NCBI GenBank assembly: GCA_002787615.1
Contig: PCXJ01000059.1
Location: forward strand, 1 to 7,421
Direction of reading: 5' to 3'
Length of the DNA stretch: 7,421 nucleotides
DNA from: Alphaproteobacteria bacterium CG11_big_fil_rev_8_21_14_0_20_44_7
Lineage (GTDB): Bacteria; Pseudomonadota; Alphaproteobacteria; Rickettsiales; 21-14-0-20-44-7
The position numbers and the translations under genes were made by a program. How positions within the stretch are numbered: the first letter of the stretch is position 1; the number at the start of each line of letters is the position of its first letter. Below the pieces are notes generated by a model. It did not search any database, had not been told where the DNA came from, and was given only the letters and a program-made list of their open reading frames with translations. Of the stretch, positions 1 to 5,462 are shown piece after piece.

Positions 1-287
1 CCCTTGGCTGTGAATGGGCGGGAGGAAAAATCCACTTCTTTAATATGGTCGGTGATGATTTCCGTGCCGACTTTTTCGGCTTGCTCACGCATTTTTACCA
101 TCAACTCCGGCCCCTGAATTTCCGGATAGCCAGGATAATTTTCCACATCAGTGGTGATGGTAAGTTGCCCGCCCGGCTGCATACCTTCAACCAGAATCGG
201 GTTCAGATTTGCCCGTGCTGCATAAATTGCTGCGGTATATCCCGCCGGCCCCGACCCGATAATTAGTAGTTTAGTTTTTTTTGTCAT
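1..287 (-). CDS. trxB: Thioredoxin reductase, N-terminal part (3' end outside window)
   Basis: Only the first 95 codons are present; the gene runs off the left edge of the window. The translation opens MTKKTKLLIIGSGPAGYTAA. This contains the GxGxxG FAD-binding motif (residues 11-16, GSGPAG) on the first beta strand, followed by IYAARA. Next come the TrxR-typical GMQPGGQLTITTDVENYPGYP (residues 35-55, in part) and a GPELM stretch. This block order is diagnostic of low-molecular-weight bacterial thioredoxin reductase, a cytoplasmic flavoenzyme that uses NADPH to reduce thioredoxin. The redox CxxC (near residue 135 in the family) and the NADPH domain lie outside the window and cannot be checked. 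The ATG at 287 follows a purine-rich AAGGGA placed only 3 nt upstream. The run of T at 275-282 is simply Lys codons read on the other strand. It lies downstream of ahpC on the same strand (92-nt gap), consistent with supplying electrons to that peroxiredoxin. Confidence 0.95.
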   Translation of the reverse strand, partial: MTKKTKLLIIGSGPAGYTAAIYAARANLNPILVEGMQPGGQLTITTDVENYPGYPEIQGPELMVKMREQAEKVGTEIITDHIKEVDFSSRPFTAK

Positions 288-300
288 AAATCCCTTAACT

Positions 301-370
301 TATGTCGAACAGCTCCGAGCGCAGCGAGGCAAGCCCATTGAGGGCGCTAAGCCTAAGCGGCGCTTGAGCG
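301..370. repeat. GC-rich intergenic spacer with short inverted and direct repeats (ahpC-trxB)
   Basis: This stretch is visibly richer in G+C than its surroundings and is non-coding. It contains CAAGCCC (330-336) facing GGCGCTTG (359-366), which can pair over 7 bp with one bulge. Further inside are AGCCC (332-336) facing GGGC (342-345) and the direct repeat GGCGCT at 343-348 and 359-364. On the other side is the 4+1+4 palindrome GCTCCGAGC (312-320). It could be a transcript-processing or attenuating stem between ahpC and trxB, or a solitary copy of a dispersed palindromic repeat of the kind common in bacterial intergenic regions. There is no U-run immediately after a strong stem, so I do not call a rho-independent terminator. 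No second copy is visible in the window. Confidence 0.35.
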
Positions 371-379
371 TAATTAAAA

Positions 380-982
380 TTACAGATTCTCTGCTTTTTT
401 GTCCAGATAAGATGCCACGCCTTCCTGATTTGGCTTCATGCCGTCATCACCGCGATTCCAACCTGCCGGGCAAACTTCGCCATTTTCTTCGTGGAATTGC
501 AATGCATCAATTGTGCGCAAAGTCTCATCAACATTGCGTCCCAGTGGCAAATCATTCACTAATTGATGGCGTACAACACCTTCCTTATCAATCAGGAATG
601 TTCCGCGCAAAGCTACGGCTTCATTAATCAGCACATCATAATCACGGGCGATTTGCTTGGTGATATCAGCAACCATCGGGAACTGAACATTACCGATTCC
701 GCCTTTATTTGCCGGAGTTTGCTTCCACGCATAATGGCTGAATTGTGAATCAACACTAATTGCAATTACTTGCGTGTTGCGGGTTTTGAACTCATTTAGG
801 CGGTTATTGAATGCGATAATTTCTGATGGGCACACAAAGGTGAAATCCAAAGGATAGAAAAACAACACGGTGTTCTTTCCTTTAGTTTGCTCTTTGAGGT
901 TAAAATTCTCATTGATAGAATTATCCGGCATAACTGCTGTTGCTGTAAAATCCGGTGCTGGCTGTCCTACTAATACACTCAT
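380..982 (-). CDS. ahpC: Typical 2-Cys peroxiredoxin (AhpC/Prx1 type)
   Basis: A 200-aa cytoplasmic thiol peroxidase that reduces H2O2, organic hydroperoxides and peroxynitrite. The AhpC/TSA fold is complete. The PxxxTxxC active-site motif sits in YPLDFTFVCPSE, with peroxidatic Cys51, Thr48 and Pro44. A conserved Arg126 lies in ALRGTFLID. The resolving Cys171 is in the C-terminal EVCPAGW motif. Having both cysteines marks it as a dimeric 2-Cys enzyme that forms an intersubunit disulfide. A GGIG stretch (94-97) resembles the GGLG motif linked to hyperoxidation sensitivity in eukaryotic Prx1, but the partner C-terminal YF motif is not intact (Tyr-Leu at 192-193). The length is normal for the family. 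The ATG at 982 has a good GGAG ribosome site (990-993) 7 nt upstream. No ahpF is visible; trxB follows on the same strand, so the reductant is probably thioredoxin/TrxB. The symbol follows common usage for this family; 'prx' or 'tsaA' would also fit. Confidence 0.95.
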   Translation of the reverse strand: MSVLVGQPAPDFTATAVMPDNSINENFNLKEQTKGKNTVLFFYPLDFTFVCPSEIIAFNNRLNEFKTRNTQVIAISVDSQFSHYAWKQTPANKGGIGNVQFPMVADITKQIARDYDVLINEAVALRGTFLIDKEGVVRHQLVNDLPLGRNVDETLRTIDALQFHEENGEVCPAGWNRGDDGMKPNQEGVASYLDKKAENL

Positions 983-1018
983 TATAAATCTCCATAATTA
1001 GTTAAGTTGTTATGCTTA

Positions 1019-1048
1019 CTTATATAATCCGCCTGTTTTGAAATGCAA
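1019..1048 (-). promoter_or_regulatory. Candidate sigma70-type promoter of ahpC
   Basis: Read on the minus strand, TTGCAT (1043-1048) could serve as a -35 box. TATAAG (1019-1024) or the overlapping TATATA (1021-1026) could serve as a -10 box, giving spacers of 18 or 16 bp. The segment lies in the 81-bp gap between the end of the ELM1-like gene and the ahpC start, with the expected short leader before the GGAG ribosome site. It implies ahpC can be transcribed independently of the upstream genes. This is a pattern match only. No OxyR or other peroxide-regulator site was identified with confidence. Confidence 0.4.
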
Positions 1049-1063
1049 CGCCTAAGAATAGAT

Positions 1064-1990
1064 TTATTCTTTCAATTTTAAAAACTTCCTGATTTCGCTA
1101 ACAACGGAATTTCTTGTATCTAGTGGTTTGTAAGAATTTTCAGGCTTGTGCGGGAAGTTTTCCTCAAATGATTGTGCTTTATTATTTTCCAGCAGATAGT
1201 TATAGAATTTCAAGAACTTAGCCTTTTTTGGCTTGCCGACAATATACACAGGTTTACCGGTAGTGCAGGCTTCGGATATCATCCCAACCGAGTCGGCGGT
1301 GACGATAATATTATCGGCAATGGCGAGGATTGCGGCATATGGATTATCGCCGCCATTATGCCAATTGAAGAAATAATTATCGCAAGTTAGATGCACTTTG
1401 AATAATAGCCGGATGCCTTGCTTGGTGCGGCGGCTGGTGGTGACATAAACCGGCTTATGCTGCTCGCTGAGCTTTTGCGCTAAAATCTTGGCATCTTCGC
1501 GCGATATATCACCTAAAAGCAGGGCGGTTTTTTCGCCATCAAGCTTGGGCAATCTGCCGATAAATTCATTAGCGGCATTTCTCAGATATTTCTTATCTAT
1601 CTTATTCGGTGCGCCGATGGTTTGGTGCAAATTGGCGGCAGGCGCTAAATCATCATGTTTTGGTGCAAAAATCATGTCAAAATCTTGTGTGGCGTGATGC
1701 GGCCACATAAGCTGGATATTTTTGCAGTTTGTGCGTTGTTTGATTAATCGTGATACGCGGGCAAGTTTGCGCCCTGTTGCAATCACCAAATCGGCAGAAA
1801 GCTCGGAAATATCGGTTTTTATGCCAATTGCGCTATTGCCGATTAGGAAATCGGGCAGGATGGCGAGCGGGTTGAACTCTATGCGCTTTATCTCCAAATC
1901 TGCCTTGGGGCGTGTGGAGAGCTTTTCTGCCACGGCAAGCGTCTGATTATCATTACCCGGCCTGCCATCTGTGAGTGCAAGAATCTTCAT
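1064..1990 (-). CDS. ELM1-like protein (mitochondrial fission ELM1 / DUF1022 family)
   Basis: A 308-aa predicted cytoplasmic protein of the ELM1/DUF1022 family. Recognisable family blocks, numbered from the ATG, are LTDGRPGNDNQ (7-16), ATGRK (71-75), WPHH (96-99), FDMIFAPKHDD (104-114), NLHQTIGAPNKI (120-131), TTSRRT (184-189), NWHNGGDNPYAAIL (209-222) and ADNIIVTADSVGMISEACTTGKPVY (225-249, shown by its first and last residues). The late GxxNPY and TADSxxMxSEAxxTGKPV blocks resemble nucleotide-sugar-binding parts of GT-B glycosyltransferases, so a sugar-transfer or envelope role is possible. The plant homologue ELM1 recruits dynamin-related DRP3 to mitochondria, but the bacterial function is not established. 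There are no membrane segments. A GTG at 1993 directly precedes the chosen ATG at 1990; neither has a convincing ribosome site. It lies 62 nt after the unknown 163-aa gene on the same strand, and the two may be co-transcribed. Confidence 0.85.
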   Translation of the reverse strand: MKILALTDGRPGNDNQTLAVAEKLSTRPKADLEIKRIEFNPLAILPDFLIGNSAIGIKTDISELSADLVIATGRKLARVSRLIKQRTNCKNIQLMWPHHATQDFDMIFAPKHDDLAPAANLHQTIGAPNKIDKKYLRNAANEFIGRLPKLDGEKTALLLGDISREDAKILAQKLSEQHKPVYVTTSRRTKQGIRLLFKVHLTCDNYFFNWHNGGDNPYAAILAIADNIIVTADSVGMISEACTTGKPVYIVGKPKKAKFLKFYNYLLENNKAQSFEENFPHKPENSYKPLDTRNSVVSEIRKFLKLKE

Positions 1991-2052
1991 CACGCCAGAA
2001 TATAGAATCCCTAATCAGGAAGCAAGAGCCGAGAGGATGGAAAGCTAAAAGT

Positions 2053-2544
2053 TTAAGCGCCCCATTCTTCAACCAGCCCGTTGCGCTTTGCCATAGCTTT
2101 GGGGATTGAGAAATGCAGGAAAATTTCTTTGTAAACCGGATTTTCGGTTTTTGCCAGCCTTGCCAATTCGCCAATTTCCACCAAAATCCCGTAACCTTCA
2201 TCAATCATAAACTGGATTTCCAAGGCTTCCATCATTTGCGCAACGAAAAACACCGCTAAGCGCCTGTTTTCATTGTCAGATTTATCGGGCAAAAGGTGGT
2301 AATTCCAGTCTGGGTCATATTTATGGTCATTACGGAATGCCAGAAATTTTGGGTCGCTGGAATAAAATCTAATCAAACTCGGTCCCGGAACATAGATAAA
2401 ATCCTCTAAAACTCTGGTTTCAAGCTGCTCAGTTTCGGTATTAAAGATTTGCTGTTCGCTGGAAACATAAGAATTCTGCCATGATTTGATAAATGGCAGG
2501 CGCTTAAATTCTTTTACTATGTTGCTCATACTTGTTGTTTGCAT
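2053..2544 (-). CDS. Conserved-looking hypothetical protein, 163 aa
   Basis: I do not recognise this protein. It is 163 residues, soluble in appearance, with no signal peptide, membrane span or cysteine. The N-terminal third (1-48) is polar. A central aromatic/proline section follows with FIYVPGPSLIRFYSSDPKF (49-67), DHKYDPDWNYHLLP (73-86) and a helix-like VFFVAQMMEALEIQFM (98-113). It ends with NPVYKEIFLHFSIPKAM (135-151) and a short acidic tail (VEEWGA). Codon use matches its neighbours and the opposite strand has no comparable gene, which supports it being real. The start is uncertain: the ATG at 2544 and the internal ATG at 2529 (residue 6) both lack a clear Shine-Dalgarno. It is transcribed away from fliF and towards the ELM1-like gene. 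That neighbourhood does not assign a function; a flagellar link would be speculation based on divergent position alone. Confidence 0.7.
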   Translation of the reverse strand: MQTTSMSNIVKEFKRLPFIKSWQNSYVSSEQQIFNTETEQLETRVLEDFIYVPGPSLIRFYSSDPKFLAFRNDHKYDPDWNYHLLPDKSDNENRRLAVFFVAQMMEALEIQFMIDEGYGILVEIGELARLAKTENPVYKEIFLHFSIPKAMAKRNGLVEEWGA

Positions 2545-2653
2545 GTCATAAATATTAGATGAACTTAGTTAAGAAATTGTTATTGACCGGATTATGATTT
2601 TTTAAGCATAGCAGATTTGTGTTACTAGTAAACAACAGGCTTTCACCAACTAC

Positions 2654-2670
2654 TAGGAAAAATTTTCCTA
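2654..2670. promoter_or_regulatory. Palindrome, copy 1 (putative operator)
   Basis: The sequence TAGGAAAAATTTTCCTA is a perfect 8-bp inverted repeat around a single central base. Its near copy lies 65 bp downstream. Its size, symmetry and place upstream of fliF fit a binding site for a homodimeric transcription factor. I cannot name the regulator. Confidence 0.5.
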
Positions 2671-2673
2671 CCT

Positions 2674-2689
2674 TTAACGCTTTCTTTAC
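2674..2689 (+). promoter_or_regulatory. CtrA-like binding site (TTAA-N7-TTTAC)
   Basis: TTAA at 2674-2677 is followed by 7 bases and TTTAC at 2685-2689. This is one mismatch from the alphaproteobacterial CtrA consensus TTAA-N7-TTAAC. In Caulobacter, CtrA controls the fliF operon, so the location is biologically sensible. Such a short AT-rich motif will also arise by chance in AT-rich DNA. Confidence 0.3.
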
Positions 2690-2718
2690 TTATCCCGTGT
2701 AAAATTTCAATTATAGAG

Positions 2719-2735
2719 CAGGAAAAATATTCCTA
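2719..2735. promoter_or_regulatory. Palindrome, copy 2 (putative operator)
   Basis: The sequence CAGGAAAAATATTCCTA matches copy 1 at 15 of 17 positions and keeps 5-bp outer arms (AGGAA/TTCCT). Its centre is 65 bp from that of copy 1, about six helical turns, so two bound dimers could lie on roughly the same face. It sits about 41 bp before the fliF start codon, close to where transcription would begin, a position that suits a repressor. Confidence 0.5.
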
Positions 2736-2775
2736 GCATATGTTCAAAACTATAACAAATTAGAGAAGAATGTAA

Positions 2776-4440
2776 ATGAATGAGATATTAGAGCCAATAA
2801 AAAAGCTAGGCATTAAAAAATTGATGATAATGGCCGGAGCAGGTGTTGCGGTTATTGTTGCTATATTGATTGCGACGCTCACGGCGGGAAATGGCTCGCA
2901 TGCCCCTCTATATACGAATTTATCGCTTGAAGATAGCCAGCGCATTGTAACTGAATTGGAAAGTCGCGCCGTGCCTTATAGCCTTGGCGCAAACGGAACG
3001 CAAATCTTAGTTCCGGCAGAGCAAATTATGCGTTTGCGGATGGTATTTGCCGAGCAGGGCTTGCCGAGCACAGAAGGGGCAACTATCGGTTATGAGATTT
3101 TTGATAAGAGCGATAAGCTGGGAACATCCAGCTTCGTGCAAAATATGAACCAACTTCGGGCGCTGGAAGGTGAGCTGGCGCGTACAATTGCTTCAATCAA
3201 TCAGGTTAAATCTGCGCGTGTGCATTTAGTTATCCCAAAACGTGAGCTATTCAAAAAAGATAGAAACGTGCCGACAGCTTCCATCCAGATATCAATGAAT
3301 GGTAGTGAAAAGCTTAGCGGTGGTGAAGTCGCGGCGGTGCGTTATTTGGTAGCAACCGCAGTTCCGGGGCTAAATGTGGAGAATATCACGGTTATTGACG
3401 ATAGAGGGCTGCTACTTGCGCGCGGCGGTGAAGATGAAAATGATCCGGCAATGTTTGCCTCTAATGCTCAGGAATATAAAACCGGTTATGAAAATAAGGT
3501 ACGTTTGCGGATTGAGGAATTGCTGGAGAAATTTGTGGGTATGGGCAATGTCAAAGCGCAAGTTTCTGCCGAGATTGATTTTGATAGAGTTGTTACAAAT
3601 TCTGAGACTTATGACCCTGAAGGGCAGGTGGCGCGGTCAATTCAAACAACTGAAGAAAGTGAAACCAGTGCCGGCGGTGCGGGTGGTAATGTGTCGGTTG
3701 CGAATAATTTGCCGGATGGCTCTGCGGGAGCAGGTGGCGGCGGTGGTGATAAGCGCGAAAAAATTGATGAGGTGACGAATTATGAGATTTCTAAAACCGT
3801 CAAAAATCATGTTTCTGAAACTGGTAAGGTCAACAAATTATCAATAGCAGTCTTAATTGACGGTATATACGAAACTGATGAAGAAAGCGGTGAAATCGCC
3901 TATAAGGAAAGAGACGAGGCTGAGCTAAATAAGCTGGAGGAATTGATAAAATCAGCAGTAGGGTTTGATGAGGAAAGAGGCGATTCGCTGGAAATTACAA
4001 ATCTGCCATTCTCTCCTGATTTTGGTGGATATCAAGCAGAAGGAATGCTGGACTGGCTCAAGCAAGATTTGCAAAGTGTTGTACAGATTCTTGTGATGGG
4101 GCTTGTGGCGATATTGGTTGTAATGATGGTAGTACGTCCGCTTGTGAAGCGTGCATTGGAAATCAACTTGCAGCATGATGATTTTGAGGCCGACCAGCCT
4201 CAGCTACTCACCGGCCCCGGTGGTGCAATGATGAGGATTCCGGGTGGTATCGAAGGTGGCGGAGAGTCCGGAGGATTCCTTGGTGGCGGCGATGAAGAGT
4301 CAGAAGGGCTTGCTGCATTGACTGGTTTGAAGAATAGGTCTAAGCCTTCTTCAATTAAGAAAATGAATGAGATAATCGACCAGAATCCGAATGATGCATT
4401 AACTGCACTTAGGTTGTGGATGTATGGGGAGAATATATAA
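2776..4440 (+). CDS. fliF: Flagellar MS-ring protein FliF
   Basis: A 554-aa inner-membrane protein that forms the MS-ring, the base of the flagellar basal body and housing of the export gate. The expected layout is present. There is a short cytoplasmic N-terminus and a first membrane segment (about 16-37, LMIMAGAGVAVIVAILIATL). The YscJ/FliF ring-building region (about 45-215) includes LPSTEGATIGYEIFD and ARVHLVIPKRELF. The FliF C-terminal periplasmic domain (about 235-415) carries a glycine-rich loop (299-325). A second membrane segment (about 434-457) is followed by a cytoplasmic tail. The tail is glycine-rich (480-505) and ends in the FliG-binding helix (about 524-554) with the family-typical ALRLWM. 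The length is normal. The ATG at 2776 has GAGAAG 7 nt upstream. The stop overlaps the fliG start by one base, pointing to translational coupling and stoichiometric assembly of MS-ring and rotor. Confidence 0.97.
   Translation: MNEILEPIKKLGIKKLMIMAGAGVAVIVAILIATLTAGNGSHAPLYTNLSLEDSQRIVTELESRAVPYSLGANGTQILVPAEQIMRLRMVFAEQGLPSTEGATIGYEIFDKSDKLGTSSFVQNMNQLRALEGELARTIASINQVKSARVHLVIPKRELFKKDRNVPTASIQISMNGSEKLSGGEVAAVRYLVATAVPGLNVENITVIDDRGLLLARGGEDENDPAMFASNAQEYKTGYENKVRLRIEELLEKFVGMGNVKAQVSAEIDFDRVVTNSETYDPEGQVARSIQTTEESETSAGGAGGNVSVANNLPDGSAGAGGGGGDKREKIDEVTNYEISKTVKNHVSETGKVNKLSIAVLIDGIYETDEESGEIAYKERDEAELNKLEELIKSAVGFDEERGDSLEITNLPFSPDFGGYQAEGMLDWLKQDLQSVVQILVMGLVAILVVMMVVRPLVKRALEINLQHDDFEADQPQLLTGPGGAMMRIPGGIEGGGESGGFLGGGDEESEGLAALTGLKNRSKPSSIKKMNEIIDQNPNDALTALRLWMYGENI
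4426..4439 (+). promoter_or_regulatory. Ribosome binding site that fixes the fliG start
   Basis: A strong GGGGAGAA sequence (GGAG at 4428-4431) sits 8 nt before the ATG at 4440, inside the last codons of fliF. An upstream in-frame GTG at 4416 lacks such a site and would add eight residues not expected in FliG. The ATG in the TAATG overlap is therefore the preferred start. Confidence 0.75.
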
Positions 4441-5456
4441 TGGCGCAGGTTGTAGAATATAGAAAACTGGCAGGGTTGGATAAAGCGGCAATTATGCTGA
4501 TGACCATGAGCGAAGATAATGCTCAGAAGGTCATGGAGTTGATGGATGAGGATGAAATCCGTGATTTATCCTACACAATGTCTAATCTTGGGCAGGTTGC
4601 GCCGGATACGATTGAAAGATTATTTGTTGAATTCGCAGAAAATCTAACGGGTGGTTCTACGGTTAGCGGTAGTTTGCAAAACACCGAGCATCTTTTGAGT
4701 AAGGTTCTGGGTAGCGATAAAGTATCGGCGATTATGGAGGATATTCGCGGCCCTGCGGGTAGGACAACATGGGATAAGCTTGGAAATGTGAGCGAGGAAG
4801 TTTTGGCGAATTACCTGAAAAATGAGTATCCGCAAACTATTGCGCTTGTGCTATCAAAAATTAAACCTGACCATGCTGCGAAAGTTATAGCGCTATTCCC
4901 CGAAGATTTATCGCAGGAAACCATCATCAGGATGCTAACCATGGATGCGGTGAAAAAAGAAGTTCTGGAGCGTGTTGAGCAAACTTTGCGCTCTGAGTTT
5001 ATGAGCAATTTAGCCAAAACACATAGGCAGGATAGCCATGAGATGATGGCTGAGATATTCAACAATTTTGATAGGAATATGGAATCAAAATTCCTGACCT
5101 ATCTTGAGGAAAATAACCCTGAATCTGCCGAGCGCATCAGGAATTTGATGTTCACATTTGATGACCTTGTTAAAATTGACCCTGTCGGCATCCAAGCGCT
5201 GCTACGTGGTGTTGATAAGGATAAGCTCACAGTTGCGCTCAAAGGGGCAAGTGATAGGATTAAGAATCTGTTCTTTGATAATATGTCAGAACGTGCCCTG
5301 AAAATCCTTAAAGAGGATATGGAAAATATGGGGCCGGTACGCTTGCGCGATGTTGATGAAGCGCAAATGTATATCGTGAATATAGCCAAAGACTTGGCAG
5401 CAAAAGGCGAAATTGTCATCAGTGAAGATGATGGCGAAGATCAGCTAGTTTACTAG
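4440..5456 (+). CDS. fliG: Flagellar motor switch protein FliG
   Basis: A 338-aa cytoplasmic rotor protein that joins FliF to FliM/FliN and meets the stator to generate torque. All three domains are visible. The N-terminal domain (about 8-105) binds FliF and opens with KLAGLDKAAIMLMTMSED. The middle domain holds the EYPQT signature (129-133, EHPQT in many bacteria) followed by IALVLSKIKPDHAAKVI. The C-terminal domain (about 215-330) has the charged torque helix LLRGVDKDKLTVALKGASDR and FFDNMSERALKILKEDME, with Arg256, Lys262, Lys268, Arg285, Glu292 and Asp293 as candidates for stator contact. GPVRLRDVDEAQ follows. The length matches the family. The start chosen is the ATG overlapping the fliF stop (TAATG). 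fliH begins 6 nt after the stop. The acidic C-terminal end (SEDDGEDQLVY) is ordinary for alphaproteobacterial FliG. Confidence 0.97.
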   Translation: MAQVVEYRKLAGLDKAAIMLMTMSEDNAQKVMELMDEDEIRDLSYTMSNLGQVAPDTIERLFVEFAENLTGGSTVSGSLQNTEHLLSKVLGSDKVSAIMEDIRGPAGRTTWDKLGNVSEEVLANYLKNEYPQTIALVLSKIKPDHAAKVIALFPEDLSQETIIRMLTMDAVKKEVLERVEQTLRSEFMSNLAKTHRQDSHEMMAEIFNNFDRNMESKFLTYLEENNPESAERIRNLMFTFDDLVKIDPVGIQALLRGVDKDKLTVALKGASDRIKNLFFDNMSERALKILKEDMENMGPVRLRDVDEAQMYIVNIAKDLAAKGEIVISEDDGEDQLVY

Positions 5457-5462
5457 GATAAT

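Larger units (their letters stand above)
2545..2775. promoter_or_regulatory. Divergent intergenic control region (hypothetical gene / fliF operon)
   Basis: This 231-bp AT-rich, non-coding region separates the divergent 163-aa gene and fliF. It carries two related palindromes (2654-2670, 2719-2735), a CtrA-like direct repeat (2674-2689), a perfect 10-bp palindrome TTACTAGTAA (2622-2631) and a purine-rich GAGAAG (2763-2768) 7 nt before the fliF ATG. A possible -10 element TTATAG (2711-2716) would put the fliF start of transcription near 2722, inside the second palindrome; the matching -35 is poor. I looked for a sigma54 promoter (GG-N10-GC) and did not see one. For the minus-strand gene, TTTACT followed after 16 bp by TATGCT (read on the minus strand, upstream of 2600) is a weak possibility. 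Confidence 0.55.

Noticed and set aside
271..282. T-run that could look like a terminator tail
   Set aside because: It lies inside the first codons of trxB (Lys codons on the minus strand) with no preceding stem in the right orientation.
1991..1993. GTG start for the ELM1-like gene, one codon upstream of the ATG
   Set aside because: It cannot be excluded, but the directly following ATG is the better codon and neither has a ribosome site that favours the GTG.
1953..2204. Minus-strand frame of 83 codons spanning the gap between the 163-aa gene and the ELM1-like gene
   Set aside because: It mostly overlaps the end of the 163-aa gene in another frame, has Trp/Lys-rich composition and no motifs. 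It was considered as a small gene in the gap, but support is lacking.
2545..2775. Sigma54 flagellar promoter before fliF
   Set aside because: No GG-N10-GC arrangement with the surrounding consensus was found in this region.
3374..3775. Plus-strand open frame of 133 codons within fliF in another frame
   Set aside because: The fliF frame here encodes conserved FliF sequence; the alternative is Arg/Cys-rich and has no family resemblance.
4416..4439. Longer fliG starting at GTG 4416
   Set aside because: It would add eight residues that do not resemble the FliG N-terminus. The ATG at 4440 has a strong, well-spaced GGAG and a typical TAATG overlap.
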